This document shows positions 54,763-63,215 of a stretch of DNA of 64,000 bases, piece after piece. The position numbers and the translations under genes were made by a program. The notes under the pieces were generated by a model, which was given only the letters and a program-made list of their open reading frames with translations, had not been told where the DNA came from and did no database searches. Positions within the stretch are counted from its first letter, which is position 1, and every line of letters begins with the position of its first letter. Origin of the DNA: Stutzerimonas stutzeri RCH2 (lineage in GTDB: Bacteria > Pseudomonadota > Gammaproteobacteria > Pseudomonadales > Pseudomonadaceae). The stretch spans positions 806,001 through 870,000 of the forward strand of contig NC_019936.1 in the NCBI RefSeq assembly GCF_000327065.1. The letters are read 5' to 3'.

Positions 54763-55761
54763 ATGTACAAGTCTTGTGTCGCTGCGCTGGTTGCAGCGCT
54801 GTATTGGTTCAGTGCCCCGGCCATGGCTGCCGAGGCCGAGCCGATCGTCATCAAGTTCGCCCACGTGGTGGCGGATGACACGCCCAAGGGCAAGGGCGCG
54901 CTGCTGCTCAAACAGCTGGTCGAGCAGCGCATGGCCGGCAAGGTGAAGGTCGAGGTCTACCCGAACTCGACACTGGTCGGCGATGCGGAGGAGATGCAGG
55001 CGCTGTTCGACAACAAGGTCCAGTTGCTGGCGCCCTCGATGTCGAAGTTCGCGCCTTACACCAAGAAGCTGCAGGTCTTCGACCTGCCATTCCTGTTTGA
55101 CGACGCCGAGGCGCTGCAGCGTTTCCAGAAGCGCGAGGCGGCGCGTCAGCTGCTGCGCTCGATGGCCGATCACGGCGTCTACGGACTTGCCTACTGGAAC
55201 AATGGTCTGAAGCAGCTTTCCGCTACGACACCGCTGCGCAAGCCGAGCGATGCCAACGGCCTGGCCTTCCGCATCCAGCCGTCGCCCGTGCTCGAGGCGC
55301 AGTTCGCGGCGGTCGGTGCCAAGTCCGTCGTGCTGCCATTCGCCAAGGTCTACGAGTCGCTCAAGGGTGGTGTGGTGCAGGGCGCGGAGAATCCCTGGTC
55401 GAACATCCTCAGCCAGAACATGCACAGCGTTCAGCCGTACATCACCGAGAGCAACCATGGCGTGCTCGACTACATGCTGATCACCAACAACGATTTCTGG
55501 CTGAGCATGCCGTTCGCCGTGCGCTCCGAGCTGGAAGGCATCATCCTTGAAGTGACCCAGGCGGTGAACCGTGAGGCCGCAGCGGTGAACCGGCGCGATC
55601 GCGAGCGCATTCTTGCCAGCGGCAGCAGCCAACTGATCACCCTTACACCTGAGGAGCGCCAGGCCTGGCGCGAGCAGATGCTGCCGGTCTGGAAAACCTA
55701 CGAAGCGGACATCGGCGCCGATCTGATCCGCGCTGCGATGACGGTCAATCGTCGTCGCTGA
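54507..55761 (+). repeat. Second copy of the tandem duplication (leader plus TRAP binding-protein gene)
   Basis: Matches the first copy at 53136-54399 with a constant offset of about 1.36-1.37 kb, in both the leader blocks and the coding region. Confidence 0.75.
54763..55761 (+). CDS. TRAP transporter periplasmic solute-binding protein (DctP family), copy 2
   Basis: The 332-residue periplasmic protein mirrors copy 1: signal peptide (ALYWFSAPAMAAEA), EPIVIKFAHVVADDTPKGKGA, VKVEVYPNSTLVGDAEEMQAL, LQVFDLPFLFDDAEAL and NGLAFRIQPSPVLEAQFAAV. Binding-site motifs agree between the copies, so ligands are probably similar, with changes such as QGAENPWSNIL instead of QGTEGPWSNI. It has no adjacent dctQM. 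Its stop overlaps the convergent DUF488 gene. The ATG at 54763 follows ATTGGGGGTCAG. Confidence 0.92.
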   Translation: MYKSCVAALVAALYWFSAPAMAAEAEPIVIKFAHVVADDTPKGKGALLLKQLVEQRMAGKVKVEVYPNSTLVGDAEEMQALFDNKVQLLAPSMSKFAPYTKKLQVFDLPFLFDDAEALQRFQKREAARQLLRSMADHGVYGLAYWNNGLKQLSATTPLRKPSDANGLAFRIQPSPVLEAQFAAVGAKSVVLPFAKVYESLKGGVVQGAENPWSNILSQNMHSVQPYITESNHGVLDYMLITNNDFWLSMPFAVRSELEGIILEVTQAVNREAAAVNRRDRERILASGSSQLITLTPEERQAWREQMLPVWKTYEADIGADLIRAAMTVNRRR

Positions 55762-56164
55762 GACGACGGCGCAGCTCGCCGGCCATGTAGGCCGGCGAGC
55801 TGGGGCGTTCAAACCGCTCCCCCTCCTGTTCCAGCCATTCGGCCAGCACTCGCGCATTGTTCTGCTGTTCGTCGCGCGCGGCATATACCAGCGTCAGCGT
55901 GCCCCGCTCGGCGAGCTCCAGCAGAGGCCACCAGTGCTCGGGATGTGCCGCCAGCTCGCCGCGGTAGCGCCGGCTGAACTCGTCGAACTGCATCGCGCCG
56001 CCCTTGAACGCCTTGCGCAGCTCGACCGATGGCGCGAGGTCCGCTAACCACGCGTGCAGCGCCAGGTTGTCCTTGCGGAGGCCGCGTGGCCACAGCCGAT
56101 CGACCAGCACACGTTGCCCATCCTCTGGGTCGGCAGGCAGGTAGGCGCGTTTACAGCGGATCAT
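55745..56164 (-). CDS. DUF488 family protein (YeaO-like)
   Basis: The 139-residue protein is of the DUF488/YeaO family: VLVDRLWPRGLRKDNLALHAWLADLAPSVELRKAF, then FDEFSRRYRGELAAHPE and GTLTLVYAARDEQQNNARVLAEWL. The family is of unknown function; a nucleotidase- or Uve-like role has been suggested for some members only on structural grounds. Length is a little above the usual 115-120 because of the C-terminal tail (ERPSSPAYMAGELRRRLSDDD). Its end overlaps the second TRAP gene by 17 bases. Confidence 0.87.
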   Translation of the reverse strand: MIRCKRAYLPADPEDGQRVLVDRLWPRGLRKDNLALHAWLADLAPSVELRKAFKGGAMQFDEFSRRYRGELAAHPEHWWPLLELAERGTLTLVYAARDEQQNNARVLAEWLEQEGERFERPSSPAYMAGELRRRLSDDD

Positions 56165-56380
56165 CGTGTGGCACCCCTTCGTTCGTGATGAACAGCTTAG
56201 GTGAAGATGCCGCAGTGGTTAGGGTGTATATCACTTTGTAGGGTGTATAAAGAACCACGGCGCACAGGGTTCTGTTTACCCTGTACTTTGATATCACCTT
56301 GATTTCATTGGCCTATCCGAACGGCACGTTTCCTGTAGCAGGGAATGGTGGTTACCCCCATTCGCGAAAGGAGCGATGAC

Positions 56381-56734
56381 ATGAAAAGCGCAACGGTTCT
56401 GATGGCGGCAGCGGTAGTTCTGGCGAGCAGTATGGTCAGCGCGGACGAGGTTCTGGAGGTGCACGAGGATCGTGCGGTTGGCGGTGGTTTCGGCGGGCTC
56501 AGTGGCTTCATGCTCGGCGCGGCGGCGGGCGGCCCGATCGGGGCGCTGGTCGGTGGCGGCATCGGCTATCTGGTCGGGCAGGGCGCCCAGCAGGCGGCCG
56601 GGCTGGAGCAGACGTTGTACGTGGTAAAACGCGACGATGGCAGTATCAGCCGCATCCGCACGTCCGACGGCGGATTTCTGCAAGGTCAGCACATCGAGCG
56701 CAATGGCGCGCAGGTCACCGCGTCGGCGAAATGA
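56381..56734 (+). CDS. Small glycine-zipper envelope protein
   Basis: The 117-residue product has a signal peptide (LMAAAVVLASSMVSADE) and a glycine-rich segment (GGGFGGLSGFMLGAAAGGPIGALVGGGIGYLVGQGAQ, positions about 35-71 with GxxxG repeats) that resembles the glycine-zipper domains of SlyB or Rick_17kDa surface antigens. It likely associates with the outer membrane or forms oligomers. A C-terminal part of about 40 residues (LYVVKRDDGSISRIRTSDGG) looks like a beta-strand pair. The start at 56381 follows AAAGGAG. Confidence 0.8.
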   Translation: MKSATVLMAAAVVLASSMVSADEVLEVHEDRAVGGGFGGLSGFMLGAAAGGPIGALVGGGIGYLVGQGAQQAAGLEQTLYVVKRDDGSISRIRTSDGGFLQGQHIERNGAQVTASAK

Positions 56735-56802
56735 CTGAGTGGGTAGTCTGCTGGCGCGCGGATGGAGGATGATCGCGGCTGACAGTCATTCAGGAGGTAC
56801 CG

Positions 56803-57243
56803 ATGAGTTATTCCGTTCTGCATGTGGTGCATCTGCTGGCCGCGATTTTCTTCATCGGTACGCTGTTCTTCGAAGTGATGATCCTCAGCCGTATCCGCCA
56901 GCAGATTGGTGAACAGATCATGCCGCTGGTGGAGCGCGCCGTTGGCGCCCGCTCGCGGGTCGTGCTGCATTGGGTGGTGCTGTTCGTCTATGGCGCGGGT
57001 ATCGGCCTGGGCTGGTATCACCGCCAGGCGTTGGCCGATCCGTTCGCCAGCAGCTTCGCCACGCTTCTGTCGTTGAAGGTTCTACTGGCTATCGGCGTGT
57101 TCTTCACCTTCGGCCTGGTGGCGATCCTGCTGCGCAAAGGCCGCATGACGCCGACGCGTTACCGCGCCATTCACTGGGCAATTCTGCTGCAGATGATCGG
57201 TATCGTGCTGCTGGCCAAGGGCATGTTCTACGTGCATTGGTAA
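56803..57243 (+). CDS. Four-helix membrane protein (CopD-like superfamily)
   Basis: The 146-residue protein has four predicted membrane helices. VLHVVHLLAAIFFIGTLFFEVMIL, HWVVLFVYGAGIGLGWYHR, FATLLSLKVLLAIGVFFTFGLVAILL and HWAILLQMIGIVLLAKGMFYVHW show His residues near the membrane face (HVVH, HW, H), a pattern of the CopD/DUF2269-like group that may bind heme or copper. Role unknown. It follows the glycine-zipper gene after 68 bases and may be co-transcribed. AGGAGG precedes the ATG. Confidence 0.72.
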   Translation: MSYSVLHVVHLLAAIFFIGTLFFEVMILSRIRQQIGEQIMPLVERAVGARSRVVLHWVVLFVYGAGIGLGWYHRQALADPFASSFATLLSLKVLLAIGVFFTFGLVAILLRKGRMTPTRYRAIHWAILLQMIGIVLLAKGMFYVHW

Positions 57244-57409
57244 GGCTGAGCACATACCAGTTTCACCAGCGACAGTCATGACCACGGTCAATTCGACCGA
57301 AGCTTCGCTTCCTGCTTATCGCGCCTGATTCAGTCGCCGCAGCCTCGTTGCTTTAGCGGCAGCGGGGTCTATGGTGGCTGCATCGTTTCCCGATCAGCAG
57401 AGGTTAGCC

Positions 57410-58660
57410 ATGGATTTCGCCTACAGCCCACGCGTCGAGGCGCTGCGCCAACAGCTGCGCGCCTTCATGGACCAGCACATCGTGCCGCGCATCGGCGCCT
57501 GGCACGCGGAGGTGGCGGCCGGACAGTATCCGGTGTCGTTCATGGACGACCTCAAGGCGCTGGCGCGTTCGGAAGGGCTGTGGAACCTGTTCCTGCCGTC
57601 GCTGCGCGAGGATGAGCCGGGCATGGGCCTGAGCAATCTGGAGTACGCTCCGCTGGCCGAAATCATGGGTCGCGTGCACTGGGCCTCCGAAGTGTTCAAC
57701 TGCAACGCGCCGGACACCGGCAACATGGAGCTGCTGCACATGTTCGCCACGCCGGAGCAGCGCCAGCGCTGGCTCGGGCCGTTGCTCGAAGGCGAGATCC
57801 GCTCGGCCTTCGCCATGACCGAGCCGGATGTGCCGTCCTCCGATGCCACCAACATCCAGACGCTGATTCGCCGCGATGGCGACGACTACGTGATCAACGG
57901 CCGCAAGTGGTTCATCACCAACGCCTCGCACCCCAACTGCAAGCTCTTGATCGTCATGGGCAAGACCGACCCGGACGCCGAAACCCATCAGCAGCAGAGC
58001 ATGATCCTGGTGCCGTTCGACACACCCGGTGTCGAGCTGGTGCGCAACATTCCGGTGATGAACCACATCGCCCCGGAGGGCCACAGCGAGCTGCTGCTGC
58101 GCAACGTGCGGGTGCCGGCGAGCAATCTGCTGGGCAAAGAGGGCGACGGCTTCATGATGGCCCAGGCGCGCCTCGGCCCTGGGCGCATCCACCACTGCAT
58201 GCGCTCGATCGGCATGGCCGAGCTGGCGCTGGAACTGATGGTCGAGCGCTGCCAGGAGCGCAAGGCGTTCGGCAAATACCTGCAGCAGTATTCCAACGTC
58301 GCCGACTGGATCGCCGAATCGCGCATCGAGATCGAACAGGCGCGACTGCTGGTGCTCAAGACTGCCTGGATGATCGACGAGGTCGGCGCCAAGGCAGCGC
58401 GCAAGGAAATCTCGATGATCAAGGCGCTGGTGCCGCGCATGCACATCAACGTGGTCGACCGCGCGATCCAGGTCTACGGCGCCATGGGCCTGACCCCGGA
58501 CACGCCGCTGGCCGACATGTGGACCGGTGGCCGCGCCCTGCGCTTTGCCGACGGCCCGGACCAGGTGCATCTGCGTAGCATCGCCAGGATGGAAATCAAG
58601 GCCAGTGAAGCCACGCGCGGTGCGACGGCGGCCTATCTAACCCCACCCGGTCGTCACTGA
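57410..58660 (+). CDS. Acyl-CoA dehydrogenase family protein
   Basis: The 416-residue FAD enzyme oxidises acyl-CoA to the 2-enoyl form. AFAMTEPDVPSSDATNIQTLIRRDGDDYVINGRKWFITNA is the FAD and substrate motif region of the family; VPASNLLGKEGDGFMMAQARLGPGRIHHCMRSIGMAE, ERKAFGKYLQQYSNVADWIAESRIEIEQARLL and the C-terminal QVYGAMGLTPDTPLADMWTGGRALRFADGPDQVH complete the fold. The start at 57410 (MDFAYSPRVEALRQQL) follows AGAGGTTAG. The N-terminal segment is of the ACAD10/11-like type (FMDQHIVPRI). The chain length of the substrate is unknown. Its operon partner, if any, is not visible. Confidence 0.9.
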   Translation: MDFAYSPRVEALRQQLRAFMDQHIVPRIGAWHAEVAAGQYPVSFMDDLKALARSEGLWNLFLPSLREDEPGMGLSNLEYAPLAEIMGRVHWASEVFNCNAPDTGNMELLHMFATPEQRQRWLGPLLEGEIRSAFAMTEPDVPSSDATNIQTLIRRDGDDYVINGRKWFITNASHPNCKLLIVMGKTDPDAETHQQQSMILVPFDTPGVELVRNIPVMNHIAPEGHSELLLRNVRVPASNLLGKEGDGFMMAQARLGPGRIHHCMRSIGMAELALELMVERCQERKAFGKYLQQYSNVADWIAESRIEIEQARLLVLKTAWMIDEVGAKAARKEISMIKALVPRMHINVVDRAIQVYGAMGLTPDTPLADMWTGGRALRFADGPDQVHLRSIARMEIKASEATRGATAAYLTPPGRH

Positions 58661-58858
58661 GCGCGCCGTCCTGCTGGCGGCGTGGGTTCGATCTGCGCCG
58701 CCTTCTCCTTCTTGCGCTACCGCACAGAAACGTCCCTGCCACGCCGCCGCCCTCGCATTTGCCCGGTACTGACCTAGGCTTGGTCATAACAACGTCTTCG
58801 TTCTCCATCAGGGTGTTTCTTTGACATGGAACAACGAAAGTGGTGGCCCGGCGCGTCC

Positions 58859-58872
58859 TTGATTGCAATCAA
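58859..58872 (+). promoter_or_regulatory. FNR/ANR/DNR box upstream of nosR
   Basis: TTGATTGCAATCAA is a perfect dyad for the FNR-family consensus TTGATnnnnATCAA. It lies 64 bases before the nosR start. In P. stutzeri, nos expression is known to depend on FNR-family regulators (DnrD), so this is the likely oxygen/NO-response site. Confidence 0.9.
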
Positions 58873-58935
58873 GGGGAGTCCCGTCAGCGGTCACCTACCA
58901 TTCGCCCCACGTCGACAGTGGATTTAGGTGATCTG

Positions 58936-61113
58936 ATGGTTTCCCGTGGACATTCGTCGCTGGCCGGTACCGCACGTGCCTGGATCAGTAGCTTGCTCAT
59001 TTTCCTGAGCCTGGCAGTTTGCTCAGTTGCGGTGCAGGCCGTTGAGTACGAAGTCGAGCAGCAGCGCATCGAGCAGTTCTTCCCCGGTGCGAGCATTTCC
59101 GAGCCCGAGGGCGACTATCAGGTTCGAACGCTGCGCAAGGGCGACGAGATCCTCGGCTACGCCTTCCAGAGCATCAATGTCACCAAGATTCCGGCCTATT
59201 CCGGCAAGCCGATCAACATGCAGGTGCTGCTCGATCCGCAGGGCGTGATCCGCGACGCCTATGTGCTGGAACACCACGAACCGATCCTGCTGATCGGTAT
59301 TCCCGAGCAGAAGCTGCACGATTTCAATGCCAAGTACGAGGGCATCAAGGCTGACCAGCGCGTCGTGGTCGGCCGCTCCAGCGACAGCAATGCGGTGACC
59401 ATCGATGCGGTAACCGGCGCCACCGTGACGGTGATGGTGGTCAACGAGGTGGTGATGCGCGCCGCCCATGAGGTGGCCGTATCGCTGGGGCTGATCGAGG
59501 CGGGCAACACGGCGCGGCCGAAAATCGCCCTGGTGCGCGAAGACGTTTACCAGCCGGCCGACTGGACCGAGCTGACCGGCAATGGCGCGATTCGCCGACT
59601 GCACCTGACGCGCGGGCAGATCGACGAAGCCTTCAAGGGGACCGAAGCCGAAGGTATCGACGAAGCTTCCCCGGAAACTGCCGACGAAACCTTTATCGAT
59701 CTCTATGTGACAGAACTGAATCCGCCGACCATCGGCCGCAACCTGCTGGGCGACAACCAGTACCGCTTCCTGATGGAAGAACTCAAGCCGGGCGAGCACG
59801 CCATCGCCGTGCTGGGCAGCGGTGAGTATTCGTTCAAGGGCTCGGGCTACGTGCGCGGCGGCATCTTCGATCGGGTTCAGCTGCGCCAGTTCGGCGACAT
59901 CATCAGTTTCCGCGATCTCGACTTCCAGCGACTCAACGATATCTACATCGACGGTGCACCGCGTTTCAGCGAGATGGCGATCTTCATCGTCCGCGAGGCG
60001 GCGCGTTTCGATCCGGGCTCGCCCTGGGTGCTGGAGCTGCTGGTGCGCCGGCAGATCGGGCCGGTCAGCGGCATGTTCACCAGCTTCGAGCTGCCCTACC
60101 AGATGCTCGACGAATACATCGAGCGGCCGCAGCCCACCGCCGAGGAGCTGGCTGCAATCGAGGAAGCCAACCGGCCGATGTGGGTCAACATCTGGTACCA
60201 GAAGACCTTCCAGATCGGCGTCATCCTCGCGGCGCTGGGCCTGCTGACGGTCATCCTGTTCCTGCAGGACAAGTTCACCCAGAAGCCGCAGTTCCTGCAC
60301 TGGCTGCGCCGCGGCTACCTCGTGTTCACCGTGGTGTTCATCGGCTGGTATGCGCTCGGGCAGCTGTCGGTCGTCAACGTGCTGACCTTCGTCCATGCGC
60401 TGTTCCAGGATTTCCGCTGGGAGCTGTTTCTCTCCGATCCGGTGATCTTCATCATCTGGACCTTCACCGCTGCCACCATCCTGCTCTGGGGTCGTGGCGT
60501 GTTCTGCGGCTGGCTGTGCCCGTTCGGCGCGCTGCAGGAGCTGATCAACGAGGCCGCGCGCAAGCTGAAGATTCCGCAGTACGAGCTGCCCTTCGCGGTG
60601 CACGAACGGCTCTGGGCGATCAAGTACATCATCCTGCTGGTGCTGTTCGGCATCTCCCTCGAGTCGATGATGATGGCCGAGAAGGCCGCCGAGGTTGAGC
60701 CGTTCAAGACCGCCATCACCCTCAAGTTCGACCGTCAGTGGTGGTTCGTCACCTACGCGGTGTTCCTGCTGGTCATCAACATCTTCACCCGCAAGGTGTA
60801 CTGCCGCTACGTCTGCCCGCTGGGCGCGGCGCTGGCGATTCCGACCAAGCTGCGTCTGTTCGACTGGCTCAAGCGCCGCAAGGAGTGTGGCGACCCATGC
60901 CAGCTCTGCGCCAAGGAGTGCGAGATCCAGGCGATCCATCCGGACGGCCGCATCAATGCCAACGAGTGCCACTACTGTCTCGACTGCCAGATGACCTATC
61001 ACAACGAGAACAAGTGCCCGCCGCTGGTGAACAAGAACAAGCGCAACAAGCGCGGCAAGAAAGCGCCGGCCTCCGCCGAGCTGATTCCCGTGGTGCAAGT
61101 GGTGGAACCCTGA
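58936..61113 (+). CDS. nosR: Nitrous-oxide reductase expression and electron-transfer protein NosR
   Basis: The 725-residue inner-membrane iron-sulfur flavoprotein is needed for nosZ expression and nitrous-oxide reduction. After a signal (LLIFLSLAVCSVAVQA) comes a periplasmic FMN-binding domain with TGATVT (Thr163 region, the covalent FMN site in the P. stutzeri protein), then several membrane helices, CGWLCPFGALQEL and CRYVCPLGAAL motifs, and a C-terminal ferredoxin-like region with CGDPCQLCAKEC and CHYCLDCQ. The start at 58936 gives 725 residues, like the known protein; a longer frame adds 32. An FNR-type box lies 64 bases upstream. nosZ follows after 67 bases. Confidence 0.97.
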   Translation: MVSRGHSSLAGTARAWISSLLIFLSLAVCSVAVQAVEYEVEQQRIEQFFPGASISEPEGDYQVRTLRKGDEILGYAFQSINVTKIPAYSGKPINMQVLLDPQGVIRDAYVLEHHEPILLIGIPEQKLHDFNAKYEGIKADQRVVVGRSSDSNAVTIDAVTGATVTVMVVNEVVMRAAHEVAVSLGLIEAGNTARPKIALVREDVYQPADWTELTGNGAIRRLHLTRGQIDEAFKGTEAEGIDEASPETADETFIDLYVTELNPPTIGRNLLGDNQYRFLMEELKPGEHAIAVLGSGEYSFKGSGYVRGGIFDRVQLRQFGDIISFRDLDFQRLNDIYIDGAPRFSEMAIFIVREAARFDPGSPWVLELLVRRQIGPVSGMFTSFELPYQMLDEYIERPQPTAEELAAIEEANRPMWVNIWYQKTFQIGVILAALGLLTVILFLQDKFTQKPQFLHWLRRGYLVFTVVFIGWYALGQLSVVNVLTFVHALFQDFRWELFLSDPVIFIIWTFTAATILLWGRGVFCGWLCPFGALQELINEAARKLKIPQYELPFAVHERLWAIKYIILLVLFGISLESMMMAEKAAEVEPFKTAITLKFDRQWWFVTYAVFLLVINIFTRKVYCRYVCPLGAALAIPTKLRLFDWLKRRKECGDPCQLCAKECEIQAIHPDGRINANECHYCLDCQMTYHNENKCPPLVNKNKRNKRGKKAPASAELIPVVQVVEP

Positions 61114-61180
61114 GCCGTCGCCGCTGGCGAGGTGCTCGATCGATGTGTTTGAAGCAGATGTCCCAAAGGAGCGAAACCCC

Positions 61181-63094
61181 ATGAGTGACAAGAGCAAGAA
61201 CAATCCCGAGGTACTGGAGAAGGGCGGCATGAGCCGTCGCGGTTTCCTCGGTGCCAGCGCGGTAACTGGCGCGGCCGTCGCGGCCACTGCCTTCGGTGGC
61301 GCGGTAATGAGCCGCGAGTCCTGGGCTGCAGCGGTAAAGAATGCGCAGCAGAACATCCACGTCGCCCCGGGCGAGCTGGATGACTACTACGGCTTCTGGA
61401 GCGGCGGCCACCAGGGCGAAGTCCGCGTGATGGGCATCCCGTCGATGCGCGAACTGATGCGCATCCCGGTGTTCAACGTCGACTCGGCGACCGGCTGGGG
61501 CCTGACCAACGAAAGCCGCGCGATCATGGGCGACAGTGCCAAGTTCCTCAACGGCGACTGCCACCACCCGCACATCTCGATGACCGACGGCAAGTACGAC
61601 GGCAAGTACCTGTTCATCAACGACAAGGCCAACACCCGCGTCGCACGTATCCGCCTGGATATCATGAAGTGCGACAAGATGCTGACCGTGCCCAACTGCC
61701 AGGCGATCCACGGTCTGCGTCTGCAGAAGGTGCCCTATACCAAGTACGTGTTCGCCAACGCCGAATTCGTCATCCCGCACCCGAACGACGGCAAGGTCTT
61801 CGATCTGCAGGATGAGAACAGCTACACCATGTACAACGCCATCGATGCCGAAACGATGGAGATGGCCTTCCAGATCATCGTCGATGGCAACCTCGACAAC
61901 ACCGACATGGACTACACCGGCCGCTTCACCGCAGCCACCTGCTACAACTCGGAGAAGGCCTACGACCTCGGCGGCATGATGCGCAACGAGCGCGACTGGG
62001 TCGTGGTGTTCGACATCGAGGCGGCGGAGAAAGCGGTCAAGGCCGGCAAGTTCACCACCCTCGGCGACTCCAAGGTGCCGGTGCTCGATGGTCGCAAAAA
62101 GGGCGACAAGGACAGCGAGTTCACCCGCTACATCCCGGTGCCGAAGAACCCGCACGGCTGCAACACCTCGTCCGATGGCAAGTACTTCATCGCCAACGGC
62201 AAGCTCTCGCCGACCGTGTCGATGATCGAGATCGCCAAGCTGCCCGATCTGTTCGCCGGCAAGCTGAAGGACCCGCGCGACACCATCGCCGCCGAAGTGG
62301 AACTGGGCCTCGGCCCGCTGCACACCACCTTCGACGGTCGCGGCAACGCCTACACCACGCTGTTCATCGACAGCCAGGTGGTCAAGTGGAACATGGCCGA
62401 CGCGGTACGCGCCTACAACGGCGAGAAGGTCAACTACATCAAGCAGAAGCTGGACGTGCACTATCAGCCGGGCCACATCCATGCCTCGCTGTGCGAAACC
62501 AGCGAGGCCGATGGCAAATGGCTGGTGGCGCTGTGCAAGTTCGGCAAGGACCGCTTCCTGCCGACCGGCCCGCTGCATCCGGAGAACGATCAGCTGATCG
62601 ACATTTCCGGCGACGAGATGAAGCTGGTGCATGACGGCCCGACCTATGCCGAGCCGCACGACTGCATCATGGCCCGCCGCGACCAGATCAAGACCAAGAA
62701 GATCTGGGACCGCAACGACCCGTTCTTCGCGCCGACGCTGGAACGCGCGAAGAAGGACGGCATCAACCTGGACGCCGACAACAAGGTCATCCGTGACGGC
62801 AACAAGGTGCGCGTGTACATGACCTCCATGGCGCCGGCGTTCGGTGTGCAGGAGTTCACCGTCAAGCAGGGCGACGAAGTCACCGTGACCATCACCAACA
62901 TCGACCAGATCGAAGACGTGTCCCACGGCTTCGTCATGGTCAACCACGGTGTGAGCATGGAGATCAGCCCGCAGCAGACCTCTTCCATCACCTTCGTGGC
63001 TGACAAGCCTGGCCTGCACTGGTACTACTGCAGCTGGTTCTGCCATGCCCTGCACATGGAAATGGTCGGCCGCATGCTGGTCGAGCCTGCGTAA
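61181..63094 (+). CDS. nosZ: Nitrous-oxide reductase NosZ (clade I)
   Basis: The 637-residue periplasmic copper enzyme reduces N2O to N2. A twin-arginine signal (SRRGFLG at 18-24) shows Tat export, the mark of clade I NosZ. A seven-bladed propeller holds the Cu4S CuZ site: NGDCHHPHISM gives the first His pair, with further His in the PNPHG-like KNPHGCN, PLHTTFDG and YAEPHDC segments. The C-terminal cupredoxin domain holds CuA in WYYCSWFCHALHMEM (Cys617, Cys621, His625, Met628). The start at 61181 follows AAAGGAGCG. It is 67 bases after nosR, with hairpins downstream. Confidence 0.98.
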   Translation: MSDKSKNNPEVLEKGGMSRRGFLGASAVTGAAVAATAFGGAVMSRESWAAAVKNAQQNIHVAPGELDDYYGFWSGGHQGEVRVMGIPSMRELMRIPVFNVDSATGWGLTNESRAIMGDSAKFLNGDCHHPHISMTDGKYDGKYLFINDKANTRVARIRLDIMKCDKMLTVPNCQAIHGLRLQKVPYTKYVFANAEFVIPHPNDGKVFDLQDENSYTMYNAIDAETMEMAFQIIVDGNLDNTDMDYTGRFTAATCYNSEKAYDLGGMMRNERDWVVVFDIEAAEKAVKAGKFTTLGDSKVPVLDGRKKGDKDSEFTRYIPVPKNPHGCNTSSDGKYFIANGKLSPTVSMIEIAKLPDLFAGKLKDPRDTIAAEVELGLGPLHTTFDGRGNAYTTLFIDSQVVKWNMADAVRAYNGEKVNYIKQKLDVHYQPGHIHASLCETSEADGKWLVALCKFGKDRFLPTGPLHPENDQLIDISGDEMKLVHDGPTYAEPHDCIMARRDQIKTKKIWDRNDPFFAPTLERAKKDGINLDADNKVIRDGNKVRVYMTSMAPAFGVQEFTVKQGDEVTVTITNIDQIEDVSHGFVMVNHGVSMEISPQQTSSITFVADKPGLHWYYCSWFCHALHMEMVGRMLVEPA

Positions 63095-63101
63095 GCTGGT
63101 C

Positions 63102-63132
63102 GAACCATCGCCCCTAAGCCGGGGGATGGTTC
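63102..63132 (+). terminator. Hairpin just after nosZ
   Basis: GAACCATC (63102-63109) pairs with GATGGTTC (63125-63132), with CCCC/GGGG stacking inside a small bulge. There is no T-tract. It could stabilise the 3' end of the nosZ message or partially stop transcription. Confidence 0.55.
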
Positions 63133-63146
63133 AGTGATTGCGCAAC

Positions 63147-63169
63147 GAGCCTCGGTGCTGCCGAGGCTC
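63147..63169 (+). terminator. Second hairpin between nosZ and nosD
   Basis: GAGCCTCGG (63147-63155) and CCGAGGCTC (63161-63169) are perfect arms around TGCTG, followed by TTGCCG. Together with the first hairpin it separates the nosZ and nosD transcripts. Confidence 0.6.
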
Positions 63170-63215
63170 TTGCCGCAGTGTTACCCGCCTGGAAGCTGAA
63201 GAAGGTCAAAACGCA

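Noticed and set aside
59023..61356. A 777-codon open frame antisense to nosR, and similar long frames antisense to nosZ, catalase and the hybrid kinase
   Set aside because: They are long only because of GC-rich third positions on the coding strand; none has recognisable domains or ribosome sites.
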